Assembly: GCF_030546695.1 (NCBI RefSeq)
Contig: NZ_JAUOTP010000005.1
Span: forward strand, 248,001-312,000
Origin: Sphingomonas natans
GTDB lineage: Bacteria; Pseudomonadota; Alphaproteobacteria; Sphingomonadales; Sphingomonadaceae
DNA: 64,000 nt
Direction of reading: 5' to 3'
How positions within the stretch are numbered: position 1 is the first letter of the stretch; every line of letters starts with the position of its first letter. Both the position numbers and the translations under genes were made by a program. A model generated the notes under the pieces. The model had not been told where the DNA came from and did not search any database. It worked only from the letters and a program-made list of their open reading frames with translations. Positions 1 to 8,691 of this stretch are shown here, piece by piece.

Positions 1-398
1 GGCGATGTCTCACCCGCCCGGATGAGGTCGTGGCCGACAGTTACGACGGCGAGAGCTCTTTCCCCGTCGCCCTTCCTGACAATGTCCAGAAGTGTGCTTC
101 GCCGCTCGACGATATCGCCGACGATCAGATCCTGATGATAGGAAACCGTCCGGCCGCCGAGCATCAGCCTGGGGAGACCGAGATCCGGCATGACGACGCC
201 GAGCCCTGGAAAACCGTCCGTGCGCAGGTCCGAACGGCGAATGATCGCGGGCATCAACGGAAAATGCCATCCCCGCGGCAGAATTGAGCCGTGAGCGACC
301 GTCGAGGGATCGATGTCCAGCATAGCAGCAATGCGCTTCACCAGCGAGTGGCCGAGCACTTCCTGACTGACCGTCGCAGGCGCAGCGGCTCCCGTCAT
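1..398 (-). CDS. FAS1/MaoC-like dehydratase, N-terminal part (cut by window edge)
   Basis: The reading frame is open from an ATG at 398 down to base 1, giving 132 codons and no stop, so the C-terminal part lies outside the window. The visible residues (start MTGAAAPATVSQ; then RGWHFPLMP around residues 42-50, and GLPRLMLGGRTVSYH) resemble the N-terminal hot-dog domain of HTD2/3-methylfumaryl-CoA (mesaconyl-C4-CoA) hydratase-type enzymes. These hydrate or dehydrate acyl-CoA thioesters in the cytoplasm. It is divergent from the IclR gene that starts near 692, so that regulator may control it. The family call rests on the pattern of the N-terminal domain only. The catalytic part is not visible, and the CoA substrate cannot be stated. 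Confidence 0.7.
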   Translation of the reverse strand, partial: MTGAAAPATVSQEVLGHSLVKRIAAMLDIDPSTVAHGSILPRGWHFPLMPAIIRRSDLRTDGFPGLGVVMPDLGLPRLMLGGRTVSYHQDLIVGDIVERRSTLLDIVRKGDGERALAVVTVGHDLIRAGETS

Positions 399-691
399 GA
401 CCCTAGCTCGCTTGCACGCCGGATCATGGGAGGCGGGCGCCCATCGGACAGGCGGGACGTGGGGTGCAAATCATTGCCGATCCTCACGGCGCCCTCTTTT
501 ATCTGCGAATTACGCATTTCATAGACACTCACAACGCGCATTGCCAATGTCTTTCGAACCGCGGCCGTCCAGACTTGCGAATGCGCATGATCCGGTTGGT
601 TTCATGCGCGCCGCTTGTGCCATTCTCAGTTTTGCATATAAAACGAAGACAGCGCAAAATGGCAAAATGTTCGCGTGTGCAAGACGACGGG
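399..691. promoter_or_regulatory. Divergent intergenic region between dehydratase and IclR gene
   Basis: This stretch separates two divergently transcribed genes and must hold both promoters. It becomes AT-richer towards the IclR side (tttgcatataaaacg at about 630-645), a plausible -10 neighbourhood. I see no clear long palindrome that could be named as an IclR operator. Frames that run through it carry no recognisable protein. Confidence 0.4.
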
Positions 692-1492
692 ATGAACGTG
701 ATAACCAAGAAGACAGATCCAAAGAGCGTTACAGAGTCTGCCGCTAGCCGGACCTATTCGGCGCCAGCTCTCGACAAGGGGCTCGATATTTTGGAATTGC
801 TGGCTGAGGTGGAAACCACTCTAAGCCAACGTGAAATCGCGAAGCGCCTTGGTCGAAGTGTCGGCGAGATATATCGCATGCTCGCTCGGTTGGTTGACCG
901 AAAATATATTTCGCTCGTTAACGAGAATTACCATCTCACCACAAAATTGTTCGAGCTCGCGCATCGAAATCCCCCGACGCAACGCTTGCTGGTGGAAGCA
1001 CGGCCGATCATGCAGGCCTTGTCGACAGCGCTCGGCCAGTCGTGCCATCTCACCGTGTATGGGCAAGGCAAGCAGGTAGTCATTGCGAAGGTAGATGTTC
1101 CTAATGGCATGGGGTTCAGCGTCCGCGTGGGCGCTGAATTGGATCTTATCGTCTCCGTCTCTGGCCGAATATTGCTAGCGTTCCAGGACGGAGCCACGCA
1201 GAAGTTGCGCATCGCCGAAGCCGTTGCCCGTTCTCCCGAGCATGCCAATACGCTGATCGTCACTTTGCTCGACAAGATCAGGGAGCGGGGGTTCGAATCT
1301 GCATCCAGCGTCCAGGTCCGGGGCCTGTACGCCGTCAGCTTCCCGATCATGGATTCGCAAGGCCATGCCGTCGCCGCACTAACGGTTCCTTATGCCGAGA
1401 GGATCGACCTCCCCGACCGCAAGACGATCGCGGACGTCGAAAACACCTTGGGAAAGGCGGCGAAGCATCTGTCGGCTCTCATCGGCGGATAG
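692..1492 (+). CDS. IclR-family transcriptional regulator
   Basis: Predicted DNA-binding regulator of about 266 residues, the usual IclR length. The N-terminal winged helix-turn-helix follows the family opening (SAPALDKGLDILELLAE, then LSQREIAKRLGRSVGEIYRMLARLV). The C-terminal effector domain ends in the usual pattern SVQVRGLYAVSFPIMD followed by AALTVPY. The start at 692 (MNVITKK) was chosen because of family length. An in-frame ATG at 659 would add 11 residues, and the frame is open further upstream, so the start is uncertain. IclR proteins in aromatic-degradation islands commonly sense the pathway substrate. Candidate targets are the divergent dehydratase, TonB receptor 1 and the salicylate/gentisate operon at 4.8 kb. 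No binding site was identified. Confidence 0.85.
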   Translation: MNVITKKTDPKSVTESAASRTYSAPALDKGLDILELLAEVETTLSQREIAKRLGRSVGEIYRMLARLVDRKYISLVNENYHLTTKLFELAHRNPPTQRLLVEARPIMQALSTALGQSCHLTVYGQGKQVVIAKVDVPNGMGFSVRVGAELDLIVSVSGRILLAFQDGATQKLRIAEAVARSPEHANTLIVTLLDKIRERGFESASSVQVRGLYAVSFPIMDSQGHAVAALTVPYAERIDLPDRKTIADVENTLGKAAKHLSALIGG

Positions 1493-1792
1493 GCCCTCCG
1501 CTCGCAGTACCGACGCCGAGTTGCGGCCTTAGGGCAGCCGCGCTCTGGCCGGGACCTACCGCATATCAGGCGCCCCGGTTCCAGCTCAGATCGAGCGTAC
1601 ACGCCTGCGAACGCTGCGACCAACTCTTCTGCACGTTAGCGGTCGCTCGGCACTGCGCATGACGGCTGCACAGGTGCCGTATAACGGAGAGGCGCCGCGC
1701 CTAACCGTGTGTCGCACGGCTAGGCCAACGGCAGCGGTGTGGCGCCGGATCCCACCCGCTCCGGCCAAATCAAGGGTGCAGCCGCGCCGACA
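1493..1792. other. Convergent intergenic gap, no gene recognised
   Basis: A 300-base stretch between the stop of the IclR gene and the stop of TonB receptor 1, which run towards each other. It is GC-rich, contains only short frames without family features, and shows no convincing stem-loop with a T-run. Confidence 0.5.
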
Positions 1793-4369
1793 TCAGAACT
1801 TGAAGCCGGCGCGGACATACCACTCGACTGGACGATTATAGGTTCCGATGATCGCGCCGAACGCCGGAATGGCGCTCCCCGAGATCAAGTAGCGCTTGTT
1901 GGTCAGATTGGTGCCGCCAGCGGAGATCGTGTAATGATCCGAAGGATCTTTCCAAGTAATGCTCGCATTCACAAGCGACACGCTTGGCCGATGCAGCACA
2001 TATGTGCGCTCGACATTATTATCCATCGACCCGATGTAAGTATAATCGGCCAGGAGCGTTATCGCCCCGTGCTCGCCCAACGGCACGTCCAGCTTCGGAC
2101 TGATGTTGACCTTCCACTTAGGAGTCTTGGGAAGCGGCGCACCGACGAAGGCACCGGCCTGCAGCGCGTTGGGCCCGCTTACCACAGCCACCGCCGCATC
2201 CAGATCCGTATAATATGCGTCCGTGTAGCCGAGCGCCATGTTGATGGTGAGTGGCCGCATCGGACGTGCCACGATCTCCAGTTCACCGCCCTTGATGCGC
2301 CCATCGCCGACATTGGCTATCGTCGGCGAGCCACCGACCTGGTAGTTGAGCTGAATACCCTTGTAGTTCGTCAGGAAAAGCGCGCCGTTCACCAACAGCT
2401 TCCGATCGAACAGCGTCGATTTCACGCCTATCTCGTAGGTTGTGGCCTTCTCCGGATCGAAGCTGCTTACCGTTGTTTGCGGCGTCGAGTATCGCGTCGT
2501 CCAGCCACCCGTCTTGTAACCTTTTGACCAGGACGCATACGCCATCACCTGGTCGCTCGGATATAGCTGCAAGCCCGCCTTCGGGGAGAAGTTGTTGAAC
2601 GAGAGGTGATTGATCCCGCCCGGATACAAGCGCAGCGGATTGTTGGGATCGGGATGGTTGTTGGCGACACGGCACGTTTGCCCGTTCGGCAGCACGGCAT
2701 TGGGGAATATATTGCCGGCTGCATCGGAGCAAGGCGAACCCGCGAGCTTGTAAAACAGCCCGTTCAGTTCTTGCTGCCCGCCCTCGAACCGCTTCTTCTC
2801 GTCGGTATAGCGGCCACCGACCGTGATCCCGATGAGATCGGAGAGCCGGTAATCGGCTTGGCCGAAGACGGCGTAATTCCTCGTCTTGAACCAGTTCGGT
2901 CCGTCGATGACGTAGATACCCTCACCCGATTCGACATAGTCCCGCAGAAATCCCTTTTCCTCGAAATAATAGGCTCCGAGTACGTAGTTAAGCTTGTGGT
3001 TCAGCGCATTGCCGACAAGCTGAAACTCTTGGCTGAATTGGCTCTGACGCTGGTTGAAACTGTAGTTCGACATATTGATCGGCGAACCGTCGCCATCCAA
3101 TCCGCTGTTCCACCGGCTGCGTCGATACGCTGTGATCGATTTCAAGAGGAGCGTGTCGGCGAGATCATATTCACCATTCGCGGTCAGGCCCCAATTGCGC
3201 AGCTTGGAGAAATTGTTTCCCGTCGCGTAGCTCGTGTCCTTCGAGCCGGTCACAAATCGGCTGTCATACGGGAGCAGATTGTTGCCGGGATTGCCGTCCA
3301 CGTTGACGCTCCCGAAGCCGGCAAGCCGATTGACCGCGAAGCGTTGATCGTGGACCTGGGACGGGAACTGGGTTCCGTACGAACTGCACACGTTGGCAAG
3401 GCCGGCGCCGGCCAACGCCGCTTGCGGAAGTCCGATACAGGCATTGTAGAGCCCGGCAAACGATCCGGCGACATTCTCGGTGGTGAGCAACAGCTTGGTG
3501 GGAGCGGCACCGTCTGAATATTGATAGTCGCCGCCCGCCGTGATCCGGAGGGCTTCACCATCATATTTGATCTTCCCGCGCAGCGTGCGCGTACTCTCGT
3601 CTCCTTCGCGGCTCGGGGACTCGTAAGCAGCGGCAGGGTAAGCGGTATAAGGACGCGAATTGGGCACGAGAGCGCTCGGATAAGCGAGACGCCTGCCATA
3701 GCCGTTGCGCGTCTTCACGTCGGCCGTGAAGAGTGTGGAAATGTCGCTTGTGACCGGCATGTCGACCGCCACTCGGCCTTGGACAAGATCGAACCGGCCG
3801 AACGTGAGGTCGCCGCGAACCTGGAACGTCTTGGCAGGGTCGCGCGTCACGATCGACACGGCGCCGCCCACGGTGTTCCGGCCAAACAGCGTGCCTTGCG
3901 GCCCCTTCAGGATCTCGATCCGTTGGACGTCGAGGAGGTCCTGGTTCGCGCCGACCGAGCGGGCGAGATACACACCATCCACGTAGATGCCGACCGCTGG
4001 ATCGATGTTGAAGGCGAAATCGCTGGCGCCGATGCCGCGAATCGAGGCGGCGAGAACCGCGGACGAGGCCGTGAAGGCCACGCCGGAATCCAGAGTCACG
4101 TTGGGCGAGACGGCGGTGAGTTGGCTGACGCTTGCGATCGCGCGTTCCTGGAGCGAAGCGCCATCGAAAGCAGAAATCGAAATTGGCACACGCTGCACGC
4201 TCTCGGCACGCTTTTGTGCAGTAACGACGATTTCGTGGACACCGCCTTCCTCATCGTTCGGTGTAATGCCGGCGGGAGAAGGCGCACTACCCTGAGCAAA
4301 TGCTACTGAGGCGCTGAAGCAACAGACAAGCGCGGACACGCCCCCGCATGTGGGAAACAATTTAGCCAT
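1793..4369 (-). CDS. TonB-dependent outer-membrane receptor 1
   Basis: Predicted outer-membrane beta-barrel of 858 residues that would import a ligand using TonB energy. The start at 4369 (MAKLFPTCGG) is preceded by a strong ribosome site (GGGGAGGATATCG). Residues 1 to about 27 form a signal peptide (LVCCFSASVAFAQ). A TonB-box-like segment (HEIVVTAQKRAESVQ) leads into the plug domain (VPISISAFDG, then GIYVDGVYLARSVG, LKGPQGTLFGRNTVGGAVSI). The C-terminus ends in aromatic GFKF, as expected for a barrel strand. It is divergent from the salicylate/gentisate operon across 400 bases, which suggests uptake of that pathway's substrate. The ligand is inferred from context only. Confidence 0.93.
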   Translation of the reverse strand: MAKLFPTCGGVSALVCCFSASVAFAQGSAPSPAGITPNDEEGGVHEIVVTAQKRAESVQRVPISISAFDGASLQERAIASVSQLTAVSPNVTLDSGVAFTASSAVLAASIRGIGASDFAFNIDPAVGIYVDGVYLARSVGANQDLLDVQRIEILKGPQGTLFGRNTVGGAVSIVTRDPAKTFQVRGDLTFGRFDLVQGRVAVDMPVTSDISTLFTADVKTRNGYGRRLAYPSALVPNSRPYTAYPAAAYESPSREGDESTRTLRGKIKYDGEALRITAGGDYQYSDGAAPTKLLLTTENVAGSFAGLYNACIGLPQAALAGAGLANVCSSYGTQFPSQVHDQRFAVNRLAGFGSVNVDGNPGNNLLPYDSRFVTGSKDTSYATGNNFSKLRNWGLTANGEYDLADTLLLKSITAYRRSRWNSGLDGDGSPINMSNYSFNQRQSQFSQEFQLVGNALNHKLNYVLGAYYFEEKGFLRDYVESGEGIYVIDGPNWFKTRNYAVFGQADYRLSDLIGITVGGRYTDEKKRFEGGQQELNGLFYKLAGSPCSDAAGNIFPNAVLPNGQTCRVANNHPDPNNPLRLYPGGINHLSFNNFSPKAGLQLYPSDQVMAYASWSKGYKTGGWTTRYSTPQTTVSSFDPEKATTYEIGVKSTLFDRKLLVNGALFLTNYKGIQLNYQVGGSPTIANVGDGRIKGGELEIVARPMRPLTINMALGYTDAYYTDLDAAVAVVSGPNALQAGAFVGAPLPKTPKWKVNISPKLDVPLGEHGAITLLADYTYIGSMDNNVERTYVLHRPSVSLVNASITWKDPSDHYTISAGGTNLTNKRYLISGSAIPAFGAIIGTYNRPVEWYVRAGFKF

Positions 4370-4770
4370 CGATATCCTCCCCAAAGGACGCTGCTTGATC
4401 TTCTTAGTTTATGTTTTTGACTTGCCGACACGCAGTGACAACGCGCCTTCTGGCAACGTTCATTCACTCGCACAGACCAGCCCTTTGCCGGTCGCATGGA
4501 CAAGCTATGGCTGGAGTTTCTCTATGTCAAATCGATTCCGCCTCGACTAACACCGCGTCGACTGTGCGACTTCGTATCCCTCATTCGCGGTTGGTTGCCG
4601 TGCGTCGCGCCGGATCGTGCTTCACAGCTGCCGATCAGCTAGTCCGGCGAGCGCGGGAAGGCTCTTCCGAACGTCGTCCCTCTTGATTAGAAAATTACTC
4701 AGTGTACAATCCATTCCGGTCTGAGAAAGCCCGCGCAGCGGGGCGAAGGCGAACGGACGAGAGGTTGTTC
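4370..4770. promoter_or_regulatory. Divergent regulatory region, TonB receptor 1 / salicylate operon
   Basis: A 401-base non-coding region between two divergent transcription units. The right part holds a near-consensus promoter for the + strand operon (listed separately at 4683-4710). The TonB-side part (about 4395-4425, ttcttagtttatgttttt) is AT-rich and may hold the receptor promoter. No gene is recognised; a GTG-initiated extension of the oxygenase frame back to 4702 overlaps the predicted -10 and is not used. Confidence 0.5.
4683..4710 (+). promoter_or_regulatory. Sigma70-like promoter of the salicylate/gentisate operon
   Basis: TTGATT at 4683-4688 and TACAAT at 4705-4710 are separated by 16 bases, close to the TTGACA-N17-TATAAT consensus. 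Transcription would start near 4717, about 54 bases before the oxygenase ATG at 4771. The prediction rests on pattern only. Confidence 0.5.
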
Positions 4771-6027
4771 ATGAACGTGGCGCAGGTGACACCGGTTGGC
4801 GCGGATCCCGTGACCCCGTGGGCGAACGACGGCTGCAGCCGTATCCCCGCCAGAGTCTATACGGACCCGCATATCTACGCGCGCGAGCTGGAGCGCATTT
4901 TTTACGGTCGGCATTGGAGCTATGTCGGGCTGGAGGCGGAAGTTCCGGACGCGGGTTCGTTCAAGCGCACCGCGATTGGCGAACGATCCGTGATCATGAT
5001 CCGAAATCGCAAGGGTGAGATCAACGTCCTGGAGAATCGCTGCGCACATCGTGCGATGCAGTTTTGCCAGGAGCGCTCGGGCAAGGTCAAAACGCTGGTC
5101 TGTCCGTACCACCAGTGGAACTACAATTACGATGGCAAGCTGCTGGGCGTGCCCTTCCAGCGCGGCGTGAAGGGACAGGGCGGAATGCCCACCGACTTCG
5201 CGCTGGAGGATCGATCCCTGAACAAGCTTCAGGTCGCGGTTCGAAACGGGATCGTTTTTGCCAGCTTCGCAAGCGACGTCGAGCCGTTCGAGGCGTATGT
5301 CGGCGACGAGGTCCTGAAGTATTTCGATCGAACATTCGACGGTCGCAAGCTCAGGGTTCACGGTTACTCGCGTCAGCGCATTCCTGGAAATTGGAAGCTG
5401 ATGATGGAGAACATCAAGGACCCCTACCATCCGGGCCTTCTCCACACCTGGTTCGTGACCTTCGGCCTCTGGCGGGCGGACAACAAATCCGAGCTGAAGA
5501 TGGACGCGGAGGGTCGTCATGCCTGCATGATTTCCCGTCGCAGCGAGACGCTGGACAAGGATGTAACCCAGGGCGTCTCGAGCTTTCGTGAGAATATGAA
5601 GCTTAATGACATGCGCCTGCTCGACATCGTCCACGAGCCTTGGTGGGGCCAGCCCACGGTCTGCATGACGACGATCTTTCCAAGTGTCGTTTTGCAGCAG
5701 CAGGTCAATTCGCTTTCGACCCGGCAGATCATCCCGGTCAGTCCCGACAAATTCGATTTCGTCTGGACGCACTTCGGCTTTGAGGATGACGATGCCGCGA
5801 TGACGGAGCGGCGCTTGCGTCAGGCCAATCTCTTTGGTCCGGCCGGTTTCGTTTCGGCGGATGACGGGGAGGTGATCGAGTTCAGCCAGGATGGCTTCAG
5901 GCAAGACCCTGCCTTCGAGACGCTTTGCGAGTTGGGTGGAACGGACGTCGGCGACACCGATCACATGGTCACGGAGACCTTGATCAGGGGTATGTATCGC
6001 TACTGGCGCAAAGTGATGGAACTGTGA
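4771..6027 (+). CDS. nagG: Rieske oxygenase large subunit, probable salicylate 5-hydroxylase
   Basis: Terminal oxygenase alpha subunit, 418 residues. The Rieske [2Fe-2S] ligands are visible as C91-x-H93 and C111-x2-H114 (CAHRAMQFC and CPYHQWNY). The mononuclear iron motif is D217-x2-H220-x4-H225 (DPYHPGLLH). The ATG at 4771 follows GAGAGG and gives the expected length; the frame stays open upstream to a GTG at 4702, which lacks support. It overlaps the small-subunit start (TGATG) and is followed by a ferredoxin and then three gentisate-pathway enzymes. That order resembles nagGH-type salicylate 5-hydroxylase loci, so hydroxylation of salicylate to gentisate is the most economical role. Anthranilate- or other benzoate-type oxygenases share these motifs, so the substrate is inferred from the neighbours. 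Confidence 0.85.
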   Translation: MNVAQVTPVGADPVTPWANDGCSRIPARVYTDPHIYARELERIFYGRHWSYVGLEAEVPDAGSFKRTAIGERSVIMIRNRKGEINVLENRCAHRAMQFCQERSGKVKTLVCPYHQWNYNYDGKLLGVPFQRGVKGQGGMPTDFALEDRSLNKLQVAVRNGIVFASFASDVEPFEAYVGDEVLKYFDRTFDGRKLRVHGYSRQRIPGNWKLMMENIKDPYHPGLLHTWFVTFGLWRADNKSELKMDAEGRHACMISRRSETLDKDVTQGVSSFRENMKLNDMRLLDIVHEPWWGQPTVCMTTIFPSVVLQQQVNSLSTRQIIPVSPDKFDFVWTHFGFEDDDAAMTERRLRQANLFGPAGFVSADDGEVIEFSQDGFRQDPAFETLCELGGTDVGDTDHMVTETLIRGMYRYWRKVMEL

Positions 6028-6500
6028 TGCTTCCGGTTGAACGCCGCGCCGAACTGCTGGATCTGTATTCTGCTTATGCCGCCTGTCTCGATGACGGCCG
6101 CTTCGGCGAGTGGCCCGATCTCTTCGTGGAGGATTGTCATTACCGGGTCGTTCCGAGAGAGAATTACGACCACGATCTTCCGCTGAGCACGATGGAGTTG
6201 CACGGAACCGGCATGCTTCGGGACCGTGTCTACGGTGTCGAAAGCACGCTTTTCCACGCACCTTATTACCAGCGTCACATCATAGGCATTCCCCGCATCC
6301 TTGATTATTCCGATGACGAAATCGCCGTCGAGGCCAACTATTTGGTGATCCGGACCAAGCGAGATCAGCCGAGCGAGGTGTTCAACGCGGGGCGCTACCT
6401 CGATACGGTCGTGACTACACAGCAGGGACTGAAGTTCAGGCAGAAGTTCTGTGTATTCGACAGCGAATTGATACCGAACTCCCTGATTTATCCGATCTGA
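6027..6500 (+). CDS. nagH: Ring-hydroxylating dioxygenase small (beta) subunit
   Basis: 157-residue structural subunit of the terminal oxygenase, with the cone-shaped SnoaL/NTF2-like fold typical of the family. Recognisable pieces are the opening LPVERRAELLDLYSAYAACLD, the acidic DLFVEDCHYRVV and the ending YPI. The ATG at 6027 shares bases with the stop codon of the large subunit, so translation is probably coupled. Length matches known small subunits of about 160 residues. It has no catalytic metal site and would form an alpha3beta3 assembly with the preceding gene product. Confidence 0.85.
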   Translation: MLPVERRAELLDLYSAYAACLDDGRFGEWPDLFVEDCHYRVVPRENYDHDLPLSTMELHGTGMLRDRVYGVESTLFHAPYYQRHIIGIPRILDYSDDEIAVEANYLVIRTKRDQPSEVFNAGRYLDTVVTTQQGLKFRQKFCVFDSELIPNSLIYPI

Positions 6501-6533
6501 ATGTCCTCGGCTGGATCAGGAAGGGAAAGCTCT

Positions 6534-6851
6534 ATGGTTTTCATCGAGATTACCGACCGCCAGGGCAATGCATCGTCTGCCAACGGCCAGGTCGGCGGGA
6601 GCCTGATGGACGCCATTTGCCGCTCGGTCGCGAGCGAAACCTTCGCGACCTGCGGTGGCTGCCTCTCTTGCGCCACGTGCCACGTTTATATCGGACCCAC
6701 GAGCGAAGGCCGGCTTTCGCCTGCAGGGGAGGAAGAGCGCGACCTTCTGTCCGCTTTGCGGTTCCGAAACGAGCGATCCCGGCTGTCGTGCCAGGTTCCC
6801 ATTTTCGCCGACACACCCCTTTGGCGCGTAACGATCGCGCCTGAGGAATGA
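6534..6851 (+). CDS. [2Fe-2S] ferredoxin, adrenodoxin/plant-like type
   Basis: Electron carrier of 105 residues, predicted to reduce the preceding oxygenase. Cluster ligands are C40, C46, C49 (CGGCLSCATCHVYI, with an additional Cys at 43) and C86 in RLSCQVPI. The ATG at 6534 has an upstream AGGAAGGGA; an in-frame ATG at 6501 lies directly after the small-subunit stop and lacks one. Unlike the Rieske-type ferredoxin of classical Nag/Nah systems, this one belongs to the adrenodoxin/putidaredoxin class, which normally needs a separate FAD ferredoxin reductase. No such reductase gene lies in this operon; it must be supplied from elsewhere. Confidence 0.85.
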   Translation: MVFIEITDRQGNASSANGQVGGSLMDAICRSVASETFATCGGCLSCATCHVYIGPTSEGRLSPAGEEERDLLSALRFRNERSRLSCQVPIFADTPLWRVTIAPEE

Positions 6852-6887
6852 CGCGATGATCCAGACAAAGATCAGGAGAGAAGCGCT

Positions 6888-7940
6888 GTGAGCGAGCGTC
6901 TAGACAATGACCAGCGTGCGCAGTTGCAGGCGCTGTACGCGGACATGGCGCCGGAAGGGCTTACGCCTCTGTGGGAAGTGCTGAGTGCGTTGGTGCCGAA
7001 AACGCCAGAAAGCCCTGCCACGGTGCATCGTTGGCGATATTCGTCCGCACGCGACTATCTGCTGCGCGCGGGTGACCTCATCTCGGCGGAGCAGGCAGAG
7101 CGCAGGGTGCTAATCTTGGAGAATCCCGGTCTGCAGGGGCTCTCGTCGATCACCCCCAGCCTATATGCCGGGCTCCAGATGATATTACCCGGCGAGGTCG
7201 CGCCGTGCCATCGCCATTCCCAATGTGCGCTGCGTTTCGTGATGGAGGGCAGCGGCGCCTATACAGCGGTGGATGGCGAGAAGGCGGTCATGGAGCGCTA
7301 TGATCTTGTCCTAACTCCGGGGGGGCAGTGGCACGATCACGGCAATCCGACGTCCCAGCCCATGATCTGGCTCGATGGCCTCGACATACCCACGGTTCGT
7401 CATTTCGATGCGGGCTTCGCGGAGAAGCTGTCCGAGTCCGTCCATCCGGAAACCGTTCCCCCGGGGGATACTCTGGCGCGATATGGCCACAATATGCGGC
7501 CCATGCGGGGTGGGACCGCCGATAGGCGCCCCTCGCACCAGCCGCTCTTTCACTACCGCTTTGCGGATTGGCGGCCCGCGCTGGAAACCTTGGCGGCGAA
7601 TGCCGAGATCGATCCTCACCTAGGCCATGCGCTCGAATTCCTGAACCCCGCCGATGGCGGGCCCGTGATGCCGACGATCGCAGCTCATGTGCGCCTGCTA
7701 CCGTCGGGCTTCGAGACACGCGAGCGGCGCAGTTCCGACGGGACCATTTTCGTCGTTGTGGAGGGACAGGGCACGGCCCTCATCGGCGAAACCAGTATCG
7801 CGCTTGAGCACCATGACGTGCTTGTGGTGCCCTCCTGGCGGCCGTTGCGCCTTCGGGCGGACACCAAATTGGTCCTGTTCGGCTTTTCGGACAGGGCATC
7901 CCAGGAAAAGCTCAATTTATACAAGGAGGAGTTGGCGTGA
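6888..7940 (+). CDS. nagI: Gentisate 1,2-dioxygenase
   Basis: Ring-cleaving bicupin enzyme of 350 residues that converts gentisate plus O2 to maleylpyruvate in the cytoplasm. The N-terminal cupin holds the iron-binding histidines H108 and H110 (PCHRHSQCALRFVMEG) with the later His pair near H149/H151 (GGQWHDHGNP). The C-terminal cupin (TIFVVVEGQGTALIG) lacks the full ligand set, as is usual in the family. The GTG start at 6888 is preceded by CAGGAGAG. The gene overlaps the next start by four bases (GTGA), showing tight operon structure with the hydrolase that acts two steps later. Confidence 0.93.
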   Translation: MSERLDNDQRAQLQALYADMAPEGLTPLWEVLSALVPKTPESPATVHRWRYSSARDYLLRAGDLISAEQAERRVLILENPGLQGLSSITPSLYAGLQMILPGEVAPCHRHSQCALRFVMEGSGAYTAVDGEKAVMERYDLVLTPGGQWHDHGNPTSQPMIWLDGLDIPTVRHFDAGFAEKLSESVHPETVPPGDTLARYGHNMRPMRGGTADRRPSHQPLFHYRFADWRPALETLAANAEIDPHLGHALEFLNPADGGPVMPTIAAHVRLLPSGFETRERRSSDGTIFVVVEGQGTALIGETSIALEHHDVLVVPSWRPLRLRADTKLVLFGFSDRASQEKLNLYKEELA

Positions 7941-8635
7941 GCCTGTCGTTTGAGATCCCGAGTGCCCCGGTTGCCGCGAGTTCGGATGGGACCGGATTTC
8001 CCGTGCGCCGCGTTTTCTGCGTCGGCCGCAACTATGCCGCGCACGCCCGCGAAATGGGCCGCGATCCGGATCGCGAACCGCCCTTCTTCTTCACCAAATG
8101 GGCTGAAACCGTCGTGCCGACCGGGTCGACCATCGCCTACCCGCAGGAAACCCAAGACTTCCAGTATGAGGCCGAACTCGTCGTTGCGATCGGCAAGGGT
8201 GGACGAAATATCGCCGTCGAGCATGCGCTGGAGCATGTCTACGGCTATGCAACCGGGCTGGACATGACGCGGCGTGACCTTCAGCTCGCCGCGCGCGGAC
8301 AGGGCCGCCCGTGGGATACGGGCAAGAATGTCGAGCAATCCTCGCCACTGGGCCTCATTCACAGCGTGGCGGAAGTCGGGCATCCGGCCACCGGAGCCAT
8401 CACCCTGACCGTGAATGGGCAGACGAAACAGGAAGCCGATCTCGCCGATCTGATCTGGCCGGTCTCCGACGTCATCTCTTTCCTGAGCGGCCTATACCGG
8501 ATCGAACCCGGCGATCTGATCTATACGGGCACCCCGGCGGGCGTCGGGCCCGTGGTGACGGGCGACGTGATCGTGGTCGAGATCGCCGGGCTCGAGCCGA
8601 CCACCATCACCATCGGTGGTCCGCCGCAGGATTGA
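7937..8635 (+). CDS. nagK: Fumarylpyruvate hydrolase (FAH family)
   Basis: FAH-superfamily hydrolase of 232 residues that would cleave fumarylpyruvate to fumarate and pyruvate. The conserved opening VFCVGRNYAAHAREMG is followed by metal-ligand acidic residues E78 and E80 (YEAELVVAIG) and D109 (ATGLDMTRRDLQ). The segment GDLIYTGTPAGVGPV is the family C-terminal signature. The short form, genomic overlap with gentisate dioxygenase and the following isomerase together support fumarylpyruvate rather than fumarylacetoacetate as substrate. Confidence 0.9.
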   Translation: MSLSFEIPSAPVAASSDGTGFPVRRVFCVGRNYAAHAREMGRDPDREPPFFFTKWAETVVPTGSTIAYPQETQDFQYEAELVVAIGKGGRNIAVEHALEHVYGYATGLDMTRRDLQLAARGQGRPWDTGKNVEQSSPLGLIHSVAEVGHPATGAITLTVNGQTKQEADLADLIWPVSDVISFLSGLYRIEPGDLIYTGTPAGVGPVVTGDVIVVEIAGLEPTTITIGGPPQD

Positions 8636-8642
8636 TCGTCGC

Positions 8643-8672
8643 AGGCAGGCGCCGCCCCGCCGGCGCCTGCCT
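8643..8672. other. Strong stem-loop between nagK and nagL
   Basis: The arms AGGCAGGCGCC (8643-8653) and GGCGCCTGCCT (8662-8672) are perfect 11-base inverted repeats around an 8-base loop, and one further G-C pair can form inside. It lies in the 56-base gap between the hydrolase stop and the isomerase start, with no T-run behind it. It could protect or process the polycistronic mRNA, or attenuate expression of the last gene. It is unlikely to be a full intrinsic terminator. Confidence 0.6.
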
Positions 8673-8691
8673 CGATATTGGGAGCTGATCG

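Noticed and set aside
4699-6261. Minus-strand frame of about 520 codons over the salicylate oxygenase genes
   Set aside because: Opposite strand carries Rieske and iron-binding motifs; the shadow has no recognisable domain.
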